From NCBI RefSeq assembly GCF_001546115.1, contig NZ_KQ955209.1, forward strand, positions 1 through 64,000: a DNA stretch of 64,000 bases, in the 5' to 3' direction. Both the position numbers and the translations under genes were made by a program. Below, piece after piece: positions 9,242 through 17,899 of the stretch. This stretch comes from Paracoccus aminovorans (GTDB lineage Bacteria; Pseudomonadota; Alphaproteobacteria; Rhodobacterales; Rhodobacteraceae). A model generated the notes under the pieces. It worked only from the letters and a program-made list of their open reading frames with translations, was not told the origin of the DNA and made no database searches. The stretch's first letter is position 1. Every line of letters starts with the position of its first letter.

Positions 9242-9288
9242 TTCATAAGAGTTGCCATGCTAAATGAAAGCGGATAATTCTGTTTATC
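9242..9288. promoter_or_regulatory. Candidate LysR operator region between divergent genes
   Basis: The 105 bp between the dehydrogenase start and the LysR start is AT-rich and holds two dyads: TTCAT (9242-9246) with ATGAA (9264-9268), and GATAA (9273-9277) with TTATC (9284-9288). Divergent placement of a LysR gene and its target operon around such dyads is the usual arrangement, so this is the likely regulatory site; the bases actually bound are not determined. Confidence 0.45.
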
Positions 9289-9310
9289 TAATTAAGAAAA
9301 ACTGGATGAA

Positions 9311-10216
9311 ATGGATACACGCCAGCTCAGGACGCTTCTCGCCATCGTCGAGACCGGCAGCTTTGCCCGCGCGGCCGGGAAGGTCTCGCTGACGCCCTCG
9401 GCGGTCAGCCAGCAGATTCAGGCGCTTGAGGCCGAAGTCGGGGTCAGCCTTTTCAATCGCGAAAACCGCCCGCCGACCCTGACCACGGCCGGGCACCAGA
9501 TGGTCGAGGCCGCGGCCGAGCTGGTGCGGGCGACGGAAAATGCGCTCGATGCCATCTCGGGCCGGCGCATCGTGGGAACGTTCTCGATCGGATCGGTGCG
9601 CACCAGCGCCATCGGACTGCTGCCGCAGGCGATCTCGCGCATGGTGGCGTCGCATCCGGGGCTGAAGATCAAGCTGCGAGTCGGCAATTCCGGCGATCTG
9701 GTCCAGGACGTGGCCGCCGGGCGGCTGGACGCCGCGATCATCGCCGAGAACAGCGTCTCGCTGCGCGAACTGAGCTGGCAGCCCTTCATCCGCGAGCCGC
9801 TTTACCTGATCGCGCCGCCCGGCACGGCGATGATGCCGGTGTCGCAGATGCTGGCCGCGCATCCCTTCGTGCGGTTCCGCAGCAACGTGCCGCTGGCGCT
9901 GCTGATCGAGTCCGAACTGGGGCGCATGAACCTGACGCTGAACGACATCGCCGAGATGGACACCATCGCCGCCGTCACCGCCTGCGTCGAGAACGGGCTG
10001 GGCGTCTCGGTCGTCCCGCGGATCGCCGCCATCGAGCGCCGGGGGCTGGTCATGCTGCCCTTTGGCGAGCCGCCGGCCTTTCGCCAGATCGGCCTGCTCA
10101 AGCGCCCGCTTGGCCCGCGCGCGAAGCTGATCGAGGAGTTGCACGAGCAGCTCGCCGATGTCAGCGGCGCGTTCGGCGTCAAGGCGGCGCCGGCACGGGG
10201 GCAGGGCGCATCATGA
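9311..10216 (+). CDS. LysR-family transcriptional regulator
   Basis: 301 residues with the classical N-terminal winged helix-turn-helix (MDTRQLRTLLAIVETGSFAR, then VSLTPSAVSQQIQALEAEVG as recognition helix region, residues about 1-60) and a C-terminal periplasmic-binding-like effector domain (about 90-290). Transcribed away from the dehydrogenase/aldolase/TctCBA operon and therefore the likely regulator of it, responding to a carboxylate intermediate (inference from layout). The C-terminus is alanine/glycine rich and ends eleven bases inside a short minus-strand frame that I do not consider a gene. Confidence 0.92.
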   Translation: MDTRQLRTLLAIVETGSFARAAGKVSLTPSAVSQQIQALEAEVGVSLFNRENRPPTLTTAGHQMVEAAAELVRATENALDAISGRRIVGTFSIGSVRTSAIGLLPQAISRMVASHPGLKIKLRVGNSGDLVQDVAAGRLDAAIIAENSVSLRELSWQPFIREPLYLIAPPGTAMMPVSQMLAAHPFVRFRSNVPLALLIESELGRMNLTLNDIAEMDTIAAVTACVENGLGVSVVPRIAAIERRGLVMLPFGEPPAFRQIGLLKRPLGPRAKLIEELHEQLADVSGAFGVKAAPARGQGAS

Positions 10217-10368
10217 CCGCGTCGCCCGGCCAGCAGCTTTCCGGCGCTTTCCATGGCCGTGGCGCATGAGGATGCCCCGGTTGCTCAGGAGGTCGGTCAC
10301 ATCGGCGGCCTCGGCGGCGGCCATGCTTTCCCGTAGGAGCGATTTTTCCCGCTTTGCCGCGAAACCTC

Positions 10369-10399
10369 TTGAAGCTCTAGTTGCTAGAGCCCCTAGATT
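10369..10399 (+). promoter_or_regulatory. MerR-type metal-responsive promoter in front of the metal ATPase gene
   Basis: A -35 TTGAAG (10369-10374) and a -10 TAGATT (10394-10399) are separated by 19 bp, the over-long spacer typical of MerR-family promoters. Within the spacer lies the perfect dyad GCTCTAG-TTG-CTAGAGC (10374-10390), close to ZntR/CadR/PbrR operators. The ATPase gene begins 55 bp after the -10. No merR-like gene is next to it in this window. Confidence 0.8.
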
Positions 10400-10454
10400 T
10401 CCGAATCGATGGAGTTGAGCGGCCCCGGCAACGGCCGGGCAGGAGAGACCGGCG

Positions 10455-12674
10455 ATGGATCAGACGACACGGCGCGAATGGACGGTCAGCGGCATGGATT
10501 GTGCCGCCTGCACCCTGAAGGTGACCCGGGCCGTGGAGCGCCTGCCCGGCGTCAGCGGCGTCAGCGTCGCGCTGATGGCCGAGCGGCTGAGCCTTGATCT
10601 CGCCCCCGCCGGCTCGGCCGATGCGGTCGAGGAAACCGTGCGCAAGCTTGGCTATCGCATCGCGCCGCGCGGCGCCGAGGCGTCACGACACGGGCCGGGC
10701 GCGCAGGAAAGCTGCTGCAGGGGGCACGACCACGACCACGGCGCGCCGCAGGTCGAGACCGGCCATGGCCACAGCCACGACGCCCCGGCCGAGCGCGGCC
10801 TGACCTGGTATCGCACCGGCAAGGGCCGGCTGGTGATCCTGACCGGCGCCCTCTTGGCGCTGGCCTGGGCGGTCGAGCTGCTGAGCTCGGCCCGCATCGG
10901 TTACTGGGCCTTTCTCGCCGCCTGCCTGATCGGCGTCGCCCCGGTCGCGGCCCGCGCCTTCCAGGCGCTGCGCATGGGCCAGCCCTTCACCATCGAAGGC
11001 CTGATGACCATCGCCGCCATCGGCGCCCTGGTCATCGGCGCGGCCGAAGAGGCGGCGCTGGTCGTCTTCCTGTTCGCGGTCGGCGAGCTGCTCGAAGGCG
11101 TCGCCGCCGGCAAGGCCCGCGACGGCATCCGGGCTCTCGGCGCGCTGGTGCCCAAGACCGCGCTGCTGGAGCAGGACGGCCGCACCCGCGAGGTGCCGGC
11201 CGAAAGCCTGCGCATCGGCCAGACCGTGCTGGTCCGGCCCGGCGACCGCATCCCCGCCGATGGCGAGATCGTCGAAGGCAGCAGCGGCATCGACGAAAGC
11301 CCGGTCACCGGCGAAAGCGTGCCGGTGACGCGCGGCCCCGGCGACGCGGTCTTCGCCGGGGCCATCAACACCGAGGCCGCCCTGCGCCTGCGCGTCGGGC
11401 GCGAGGCAGCCGATAACACCATCGCCCGCATCATCCGCCTGGTCGAGGAGGCCGAGGAGGCCCGTGCCCCGACCGAGCGTTTCATCGATCGTTTCAGCCG
11501 CTGGTACATGCCGGCCATCGTCGCCCTGGCCGGGCTGGTCATGCTGCTGCCGCCGCTGGCCCTGGGCCAGGACTGGGGCACCTGGGTCTATCGCGGCCTG
11601 GCGCTGCTGTTGATCGGCTGCCCCTGCGCGCTGGTGATCTCGGTCCCGGCCTCGATCGCCTCGGCGCTGTCGGCGGGGGCGCGCAAGGGGCTGCTGATGA
11701 AGGGCGGGGCGGTGATCGAGGCGGCGGCCGGGGTCAGCCGCGTCGCCTTCGACAAGACCGGCACGCTGACCCATGGCAAGCCGCAGGTCACCGACCTGCT
11801 GCCGGGCCCTGGCGTTTCGGAGGCCGAGCTGCTCGCGGTCGCGGCCGGGGTCGAGGCGGGCTCAAGCCACCCGTTGGCGCGGGCGATCCTGGCGCGGGCC
11901 GAGGCCGCCGGTGTCGCCCCGCCGCCGGCCGCCGAGGCGCGCGCGCTGCCCGGCAAGGGCGCCGAGGCGCGGGTCGGGGGCAGCCTGGCCTGGGTGGCCT
12001 CGCCCCGCCACGCGCAGGCGGCGGGCGGCATCGCCCCCGCGCATGCCGCCCGGGCCGCCGCCCTGGAATCGCAGGGCAAGACCGTGGTCGCTGTGTTCCG
12101 CGAGGCCGCACCCCTGGGCCTGATCGCGCTGCGCGACGAGCCGCGCGCCGATGCCGCATCGGCCATGGCGCAGCTGCGCGCGCTTGGCATCGCGCCCCTG
12201 ATGCTGACCGGCGACAATCCCCGCACCGCCGAGGCCATCGCCGACCAGCTGGGCATCGACTTCCGCGCCGAAATGCTGCCCGAGGACAAGCTCGACGCCA
12301 TCCGCAGCCTGCAGGCGCAGGCGGGCGTGATGATGATCGGCGACGGCATCAACGATGCCCCGGCGCTGAAGCAGGCCGGCGTCGGCGTCGCCATGGGCTC
12401 GGGCACCGACGTGGCGCTGGAAACCGCCGATGCGGCGATCCTGCGCGACCGGGTCGAGGACGTGCCGGCGCTGATCCGGCTGGCGCGGGCGGCCATGGGC
12501 AATATCCGCCAGAACGTCGGCATCGCGCTGGGGCTGAAGGCGGTGTTCCTGGTCACCTCGATCCTGGGCATCACCGGGCTCTGGATCGCCATCCTGGCCG
12601 ATACCGGGGCGACGGTGCTGGTGACGCTGAACGCCCTTCGCCTGCTGCGCTTCGACCCGACGCGGCAGGGCTGA
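10455..12674 (+). CDS. zntA: Zn/Cd/Pb-exporting P1B-type ATPase
   Basis: 739-residue inner-membrane metal pump. N-terminal heavy-metal-associated domain with GMDCAAC (Cys16, Cys19), then a His/Cys-rich linker (SCCRGHDHDHG and GHGHSHD, about residues 80-110) likely to bind metal, eight predicted TM helices, TGESVPVT actuator loop, the CPC ion-binding motif at 389-391, the phosphorylation site DKTGTLT at 433, SSHPLA nucleotide-binding motif, and GDGINDAPAL. A lysine in the penultimate helix (GLKAVFLV) and an aspartate in the last (LADTGATVLVTLN) are the marks of the P1B-2 (Zn/Cd/Pb) subgroup rather than copper pumps. Controlled by the MerR-type promoter upstream. RBS AGGAG nine bases before the ATG. 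Confidence 0.93.
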   Translation: MDQTTRREWTVSGMDCAACTLKVTRAVERLPGVSGVSVALMAERLSLDLAPAGSADAVEETVRKLGYRIAPRGAEASRHGPGAQESCCRGHDHDHGAPQVETGHGHSHDAPAERGLTWYRTGKGRLVILTGALLALAWAVELLSSARIGYWAFLAACLIGVAPVAARAFQALRMGQPFTIEGLMTIAAIGALVIGAAEEAALVVFLFAVGELLEGVAAGKARDGIRALGALVPKTALLEQDGRTREVPAESLRIGQTVLVRPGDRIPADGEIVEGSSGIDESPVTGESVPVTRGPGDAVFAGAINTEAALRLRVGREAADNTIARIIRLVEEAEEARAPTERFIDRFSRWYMPAIVALAGLVMLLPPLALGQDWGTWVYRGLALLLIGCPCALVISVPASIASALSAGARKGLLMKGGAVIEAAAGVSRVAFDKTGTLTHGKPQVTDLLPGPGVSEAELLAVAAGVEAGSSHPLARAILARAEAAGVAPPPAAEARALPGKGAEARVGGSLAWVASPRHAQAAGGIAPAHAARAAALESQGKTVVAVFREAAPLGLIALRDEPRADAASAMAQLRALGIAPLMLTGDNPRTAEAIADQLGIDFRAEMLPEDKLDAIRSLQAQAGVMMIGDGINDAPALKQAGVGVAMGSGTDVALETADAAILRDRVEDVPALIRLARAAMGNIRQNVGIALGLKAVFLVTSILGITGLWIAILADTGATVLVTLNALRLLRFDPTRQG

Positions 12675-13009
12675 TCCCGGCCCCCGGGGCGCCGCGTGCC
12701 GCCCGTCGGCAGCAGCATCGGCCTGCCCGAGGTCGGGTCGGCGGTGCCGGCTCTCGCGCGCGAAGACCGCACCGTCTCGGCCGTCAGCCTCTCGGCGGGC
12801 GGGCCGGTCGGCGACAGCGCAGGCTGCGATGCCCGCGGGTGGCGGGACTGGCGGTCGTCGCCTGTCCGATGCCGCGCGGTTCTGTCGCGGGATATTATCC
12901 GGAACCGAATCCGCTTCTGCCGCTTGATTACATTGACCGGATCAGCGGCACGCCCGCCGCGAAATCCATTCCCGTTCGCATCGCCACCCGATCCCCCGGA
13001 GGGACAGCC
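12675..13009 (+). other. Non-coding region upstream of cioA
   Basis: 335 bp between the ATPase and cioA. Open frames run through from both sides but show no family sequence. The ribosome-binding site GGAGGGAC precedes the cioA ATG. An AT-richer patch (about 12895-12945) contains TTGATTACATTGACC, which only half-matches an FNR box; I see no convincing operator or terminator. Confidence 0.4.
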
Positions 13010-14413
13010 ATGCTTGAACATCTGGACGCCGTCGTCCTGGCCCGCGTGCAATTCGCCTTCACGGTCTCGTTCCACTTCGTCTTTCCGGCCTTCTCGATCG
13101 GGCTGGCGAGCTATCTCATGGTGCTCGAGGCGCTGTGGCTGCGCACGGGCAGGGGCGTCTATGCCAACCTGTTCCGCTATTGGCTGAAGATCTTTTCGGT
13201 GGTGTTCGGCATGGGCGTCGTGTCGGGCGTGGTGATGTCCTATCAGTTCGGCACCAACTGGTCGGTCTTTTCGGAAAAGGCCGGGCCGGTGATCGGCCCG
13301 CTGATGGCCTATGAGGTGATGACGGCCTTCTTCCTCGAGGCGGGGTTCCTGGGCGTGATGCTGTTCGGGATGAACAAGGTCGGCAAGGGGCTGCATTTCC
13401 TGGCCACCTGCATGGTCGCGCTGGGGACGCTGATCTCGGCCACCTGGATCCTGGCGGCGAACAGCTGGATGCAGACCCCGGCGGGCCATCTGCTTACCGA
13501 ACAGGGGCAGTTCGTGCCGGGGCCGTCCTGGTGGGCCATCATCTTCACCGCAAGCTTCCCTTACCGGCTGGTGCATACGGTCATCGCCGCCTATCTGACC
13601 ACGGCGCTGGCGGTGGGCGCGGTCGGGGCCTGGCACCTGCTGCGCGACCGCGCCAATCCCGGTGCGCGCAAGATGTTCTCGATGGCGATGTGGATGGCGG
13701 CCATCGTCGCGCCGATCCAGGTCCTGGTCGGCGACGCGCATGGGCTGAACACGCTGGAGCACCAGCCCGCCAAGATCCTGGCCATCGAGGGCCATTACGA
13801 GCCCAGCCCCGAGGGCGCCTCGCTGATCCTGTTCGGCCTGCCCGACAGCCAGGCCGCGCGCGTCGATTACGCCGTCGAGGTGCCGAAGCTCGGCTCGCTG
13901 ATCCTGAAGCACGATCCGAACGCCGCCCTGCCGGGGCTGAGCGATTTCCCGCGCGAGGACTGGCCGCCAGTGGCCATCGTCTTCTGGTCCTTCCGCATCA
14001 TGGTCGGTCTGGGCTTCGCCATGCTGGGGCTGGGGCTCTGGAGCCTGTTCGCGCGCTGGCGCGGCGGGCTTTACGACTGGCGCTGGCTGCACCGGGCGGC
14101 GCTGGTCATGGGGCCTGCGGGCTTCGTCGCCGTGATCGCGGGCTGGATCACCACCGAGGTCGGCCGCCAGCCCTTCACCGTCTATGGCCTGCTGCGCACC
14201 GCCGAGTCGCATTCGCCGCTGGCCGCGCCCGCCGTCGCGACCTCGCTGATCGCCTTCGTCGTCGTTTATTTCTTCGCCTTCGGGGCGGGGATCTATTACC
14301 TGCTGCGCCTGATGGCCAAGCCGCCGCAACCGGACGAGACCGAGCCACCGCCCCAGCCGCAGCGCGCCGCCGGGATCACCCCCGCGCCCGCCACCGCCAG
14401 CATGGAGCGTTGA
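13010..14413 (+). CDS. cioA: Cytochrome bd-type (cyanide-insensitive) quinol oxidase subunit I
   Basis: 467-residue haem-bearing subunit that oxidises quinol and reduces oxygen to water in the inner membrane. The family opening FAFTVSFHFVFPAFSIGL carries His22 (haem ligand position), followed by MGVVSGVVMSYQFGTNW and ANSWMQTPAG, VGDAHGLNTLEHQPAKI, and the quinol-site segment TTEVGRQPFTVYGLLRT. It is shorter than E. coli CydA (522) because the long Q-loop insertion is absent, which places it in the CIO subgroup. Start chosen at the ATG behind GGAGGGACAGCC; longer upstream frames have no homology. Followed after one base by cioB. The C-terminus is proline-rich. Confidence 0.93.
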   Translation: MLEHLDAVVLARVQFAFTVSFHFVFPAFSIGLASYLMVLEALWLRTGRGVYANLFRYWLKIFSVVFGMGVVSGVVMSYQFGTNWSVFSEKAGPVIGPLMAYEVMTAFFLEAGFLGVMLFGMNKVGKGLHFLATCMVALGTLISATWILAANSWMQTPAGHLLTEQGQFVPGPSWWAIIFTASFPYRLVHTVIAAYLTTALAVGAVGAWHLLRDRANPGARKMFSMAMWMAAIVAPIQVLVGDAHGLNTLEHQPAKILAIEGHYEPSPEGASLILFGLPDSQAARVDYAVEVPKLGSLILKHDPNAALPGLSDFPREDWPPVAIVFWSFRIMVGLGFAMLGLGLWSLFARWRGGLYDWRWLHRAALVMGPAGFVAVIAGWITTEVGRQPFTVYGLLRTAESHSPLAAPAVATSLIAFVVVYFFAFGAGIYYLLRLMAKPPQPDETEPPPQPQRAAGITPAPATASMER

Positions 14414-14414
14414 C

Positions 14415-15419
14415 ATGGAAAGCATCGACCTGACCGTCGTCTGGGCGCTGATCATCGGCTTTGCGGTCTTCGCCTATGTGGTCATGGACGGGTTCGACCT
14501 GGGCATCGGCATCCTGTTCCCGACGCTGAAGGTCGGCGAAGAGCGCGACCAAGCGATGAACTCCATCGCGCCGGTCTGGGACGGCAACGAGACCTGGCTG
14601 GTGCTGGGCGGCGGAGGGCTGATGGCGGCCTTTCCGCTGGCCTATGCCATCATCCTGCCGGCGACCTATCCGCTGATGATCGCCATGCTGCTGGGCCTGA
14701 TCTTTCGCGGCGTCGCCTTCGAATTCCGCTGGCGCGATCCCCGCCACCGTGCCTTCTGGGATCTGGCCTTCACCGCCGGTTCGGTGGTGGCGGCGCTGTC
14801 GCAGGGCATCGCGCTTGGCGCCATCCTGCAGGGCATCCGGGTCCGGGAGGGTGCCTATGCCGGCGGCTGGCTGGACTGGCTCAGCCCGTTCAGCCTGCTG
14901 ACCGGGGTGGCGCTGCTGACGGGCTATGCGGCGCTCGGCGCGGCCTGGCTCAACTGGAAGACCGAGGGCGGCGCCCAGAGCCACGCCCGTCGCATGGTGC
15001 ATCTGCTTGTCCCGGCCATGATCGCCATGCTGATCGCGGTCAGCGCCGCGACGCCCTTCCTGAATTACGACTACTGGCGGCGCTGGTTCGACGTCCCGGG
15101 CGTGCTGCTGACGGCGCAGGTGCCGCTGCTGGTCGCGATCTGCGCCTTCGTGCTGCTGCGCAGCCTGGCCGCCGGGGCCGAGCGGCTGCCCTTCCTGATG
15201 CTCCTTGCCCTGTTCCTGCTGTGCTTCATCGGGCTGGGCATCAGCATCTTTCCCTATGCGGTGCCGCGCTCGGTGACGATCTGGGCCGCGGCCGCGCCGC
15301 CGCGCAGCCAGTCCTTCATGCTGGCCGGCGCCGTGTTCATCATCCCGATCATCCTGGCCTATACCGGCTGGGCCTATTGGGTGTTCCGCGGCAAGGTCGG
15401 AACGCACGGCTACCATTGA
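14415..15419 (+). CDS. cioB: Cytochrome bd-type quinol oxidase subunit II
   Basis: 334-residue membrane partner of CioA. Typical opening: VWALIIGFAVFAYVVMDGFD then LGIGILFP, followed by the conserved APVWDGNETWLVLGGGGLMAAFPLAYA and GVAFEFR. Eight or nine hydrophobic segments fit the family. One base separates it from cioA, and its TGA overlaps the ATG of the next small gene, so the three are co-translated. Confidence 0.93.
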   Translation: MESIDLTVVWALIIGFAVFAYVVMDGFDLGIGILFPTLKVGEERDQAMNSIAPVWDGNETWLVLGGGGLMAAFPLAYAIILPATYPLMIAMLLGLIFRGVAFEFRWRDPRHRAFWDLAFTAGSVVAALSQGIALGAILQGIRVREGAYAGGWLDWLSPFSLLTGVALLTGYAALGAAWLNWKTEGGAQSHARRMVHLLVPAMIAMLIAVSAATPFLNYDYWRRWFDVPGVLLTAQVPLLVAICAFVLLRSLAAGAERLPFLMLLALFLLCFIGLGISIFPYAVPRSVTIWAAAAPPRSQSFMLAGAVFIIPIILAYTGWAYWVFRGKVGTHGYH

Positions 15420-15535
15420 TGGCGGGCGAGGCTGCGCTGTGGAAGCGGCTGGCCTGGATGGCCGCGATCTGGACCGCCAGCGTCCTGACCCTTGGCCTTG
15501 TGGCCATGGTCATCCGGTGGGTGCTTGCACCGTGA
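15419..15535 (+). CDS. Small single-TM oxidase-associated protein (DUF2474 type)
   Basis: 38 codons starting at the ATG that overlaps the cioB stop as TGATG. The protein begins MAGEAALWKRLAWMAAIW, has one hydrophobic helix (about residues 12-33) and ends RWVLAP. Length, single helix and place directly after cioB match the DUF2474 proteins that accompany CIO oxidases, analogous to CydX in E. coli bd-I. It probably stabilises the oxidase; direct evidence is only positional and topological. Confidence 0.8.
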   Translation: MAGEAALWKRLAWMAAIWTASVLTLGLVAMVIRWVLAP

Positions 15536-15675
15536 ACCTCCGCACCTGACGATTACCGGTCACCTCCGAGCTTCATGCTGACCGGTTTCTCTATCGGGGA
15601 TATGTGGCGCGAGAGACGGCTCGCCGGAATGTGCCGCCGGTCCTACCGCAAGTCCGGCACGACGACGGAGCCGGC

Positions 15676-16608
15676 CTATTGCATCCGGCCGGTCACCCTG
15701 GCCTTGCGGCGCGCGGCACCATATTGCCGCCACAACCCCAGGGAATACAGCACCAGTGCCGCCCAGATCAGCGGAAAGGCGATCCGCCGCGACTGGTCGA
15801 ACGGCTCGCCGAAGACCAGCACCGCGCAGAGAAAGATCAGCGTCGGCGCGATATATTGCAGGATGCCGACGGTGGACAGCCGCACCAGCTTGGCGCCATT
15901 GGCATAGAGCATCAGCGGCACCGCCGTGACCACGCCGCAGCCCAGCAAGAGCAGCGTGTCGGCGCCCGAACCCACGCCGAAATGCGACTGCCCGGTCAGC
16001 GCCAGCCACAGCAGGATGGCCGCCGCAAAGGGACAGAGCACCAGGACCTCGAGCGTGAAGCCCTGGTTGGGGCCGAGCGGCAGGCTCTTCTTGCAATAGG
16101 CGTAGATGCCCCAGGACAGGGTCAGCCCCAGCGCCACCAGCGGCAGGCGGCCGGCCTGCACGGTCATGATGACGACCGCGGCCGCCGCCAGCGCGATGGC
16201 CATGCGCTGCGTCCGGCCCAGGCGCTCCTTCAGCAGCACCGCCCCCAGGAAGACGCTGAACAGGGGATTGATATAGTAACCCAGCGCCGCCTCCATCGCG
16301 TGATCGTTGGCGATGGCCCAGACATAGATCAGCCAGTTGGCCGAGATCAGCATGGCCGTCAGCACCGCCATGGCCAGCAGGCGCGGCGTGCGCAGGGCCG
16401 CGATCACCTCGGCCGCGCGCCCTTGCCAGATCAGCACCGCCGCCGCGATGGGCAGCGACCAGATCACCCGATGGGCGACGACCTCGATCGGCGGCACATG
16501 CGCCAGCGCCTTCATGTAAAGCGGCAGAAAGCCCCACAGGACATAGGTCAGGATCACCAGGACCAGGCCACGGGGGGAATCGCTGTCGGGATCGGCAGGG
16601 CTGCTCAT
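15676..16608 (-). CDS. rarD: RarD-type EamA-family permease
   Basis: 310-residue drug/metabolite transporter with ten hydrophobic segments. The N-terminus after a short Asp/Ser/Pro leader reads VLVILTYVLWGFLPLYMKAL, then HRVIWSLPIAAAVL, and the end includes QYIAPTLIFLCAVLVFGEPF, all typical of RarD (chloramphenicol-sensitive protein). Actual substrate is unknown for most members. I used the ATG at 16608 since upstream residues are low-complexity and unlike the family. Convergent with the cio operon; a 140-bp gap lies between and I see no strong terminator in it. The IS element begins about 150 bp upstream of its start. Confidence 0.85.
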   Translation of the reverse strand: MSSPADPDSDSPRGLVLVILTYVLWGFLPLYMKALAHVPPIEVVAHRVIWSLPIAAAVLIWQGRAAEVIAALRTPRLLAMAVLTAMLISANWLIYVWAIANDHAMEAALGYYINPLFSVFLGAVLLKERLGRTQRMAIALAAAAVVIMTVQAGRLPLVALGLTLSWGIYAYCKKSLPLGPNQGFTLEVLVLCPFAAAILLWLALTGQSHFGVGSGADTLLLLGCGVVTAVPLMLYANGAKLVRLSTVGILQYIAPTLIFLCAVLVFGEPFDQSRRIAFPLIWAALVLYSLGLWRQYGAARRKARVTGRMQ

Positions 16609-16760
16609 AGCGGTTGCATAGGCTGCAATCCGCGACTGCACCAGAGGCGGCGGCGCGCGGTTCCGCGAAGCGATCTGCGCGCGTGCCCGAAGGGGTCTTC
16701 CTGTCTGCCGTCGCTCTCGCCGCAACCGTCATGTTCTGGCTATGACACGTGAACGAGATG

Positions 16761-16771
16761 CCGTAACGGGG
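16761..16771 (+). repeat. Left subterminal inverted repeat of the IS
   Basis: CCGTAACGGGG; pairs with the right-end copy at 18200-18210 with one mismatch. The bases just outside, GATG, are reused in a loop of the downstream RNA candidate. Confidence 0.7.
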
Positions 16772-16858
16772 CCTGCGTCGCGACCCGCCCGTTACCGTTG
16801 CAAGATTGAGGGCAAGCTGGCGCCATTCCCGTATCGGATCTACATGGAGGACTGCGGG

Positions 16859-17890
16859 ATGAAGCTGTTTGTCGGGCTGGATGTGTCGCTGGAGAAGACC
16901 GCGATCTGCGTGATCAGCGAGCATGGGAAGATCGTGAAGGAGGCGCAGGTGGCCAGCGAGCCCAAAGCGCTGTCGTGCTGGATCTGCGACCAGGACGGCG
17001 CAATTGCCGCCGTCGGGCTTGAGGCTGGCCCCTTGTCGCAGTGGCTGCATCGCGGGTTGTCAGATGCGGGACTACCTGTCGTTCTAATGGAAACCAGACA
17101 GGTAAAAGGCGCCCTGAAGGCCATGCCGATCAAGACGGACCGGCGGGATGCAGAGGGTATTGCACGTCTGATTCATCTTGGTTGGTTCCGACCCGTTCAT
17201 TGCAAATCGGTGTCTGCACAGGAGGTTAGAGCGGTGCTCAGCGCTCGTAAGGCTGTGCAACAAGGGTTTATCACGCTGGAAATGTCACTGCGCGGGCTGC
17301 TGCGGAACTTCGGGCTCAAGGTTGGCACCATATCCCGCGGCAGGTTCGAACAGCGTATCCGCGAACTGGCGGCGGGCAACCCGATGCTGGAAGCGGCAAC
17401 CGAACCCATGCTTCGCGCGCGCGCGGCGCTGCGGCGAGAGCTGGCGGGTCTTGAACGCAATGTCCGTCAACTCTCCCAGGAAGATCCGGTCTGTCGTCGG
17501 CTGATGTCGATGCCCGGGATCGGCGCCGTCGTGGCGTTGACCTATCGATCCGCTGTCGATGATCCCGCCCGCTTCACATCCTCGAAGAAGGTCGGACCAT
17601 GGGTCGGCCTGACGCCGTCTCGCAACCAGTCGGGCGAGCGCGACATCTCGGGCGGGATCACCAAGGCAGGCGACGTCAACCTTCGACGCGCGCTGTGCCA
17701 GGCCGCAACCGTCATGATGCATCGTGGACGGGCGAGCTGGCTGCGAACCTGGGCGGCAAAACTTGCGCGCCGTCGGGGTGCCAAGCGCGCGATGGTTGCG
17801 CTGGCCCGCCGCATCGCCGTGATCCTGCACCGGATGTGGAAGGATGACACCGACTTCCGTTTTGACATTCCCGTGCTTCATGCCGGCTGA
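16859..17890 (+). CDS. IS110-family transposase
   Basis: 343-residue DEDD recombinase. N-terminal RuvC-like domain: MKLFVGLDVSLEKTAI with Asp8, VGLEAGPLSQWLH with the glutamate, and KTDRRDAEGIARLI with the two aspartates. C-terminal Transposase_20 domain: MPGIGAVVALTYRS, then KKVGPWVGLTPSRNQSGERD with the serine used in strand joining in this family. Members cut and paste through a circular intermediate directed by a bridge/seek RNA transcribed from the element. The ATG at 16859 was chosen because MKLFVGLD is the family start; a longer frame from 16742 would cross the IS left end. No frameshift or stop, so the gene looks intact. Confidence 0.93.
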   Translation: MKLFVGLDVSLEKTAICVISEHGKIVKEAQVASEPKALSCWICDQDGAIAAVGLEAGPLSQWLHRGLSDAGLPVVLMETRQVKGALKAMPIKTDRRDAEGIARLIHLGWFRPVHCKSVSAQEVRAVLSARKAVQQGFITLEMSLRGLLRNFGLKVGTISRGRFEQRIRELAAGNPMLEAATEPMLRARAALRRELAGLERNVRQLSQEDPVCRRLMSMPGIGAVVALTYRSAVDDPARFTSSKKVGPWVGLTPSRNQSGERDISGGITKAGDVNLRRALCQAATVMMHRGRASWLRTWAAKLARRRGAKRAMVALARRIAVILHRMWKDDTDFRFDIPVLHAG

Positions 17891-17899
17891 AGACACAGA

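Noticed and set aside
10211..10324. 37-codon minus-strand frame between the LysR gene and the metal ATPase that might have been the missing MerR-type regulator
   Set aside because: Too short for a MerR protein, no helix-turn-helix or metal-binding cysteines, and it overlaps the LysR stop.
12900..12945. Possible FNR box upstream of cioA (TTGATTACATTGACC)
   Set aside because: Second half-site is not ATCAA; only one arm matches the consensus.
16742..16858. N-terminal extension of the transposase from 16742
   Set aside because: It would cross the left end of the IS and the family begins at MKLFVGLD.
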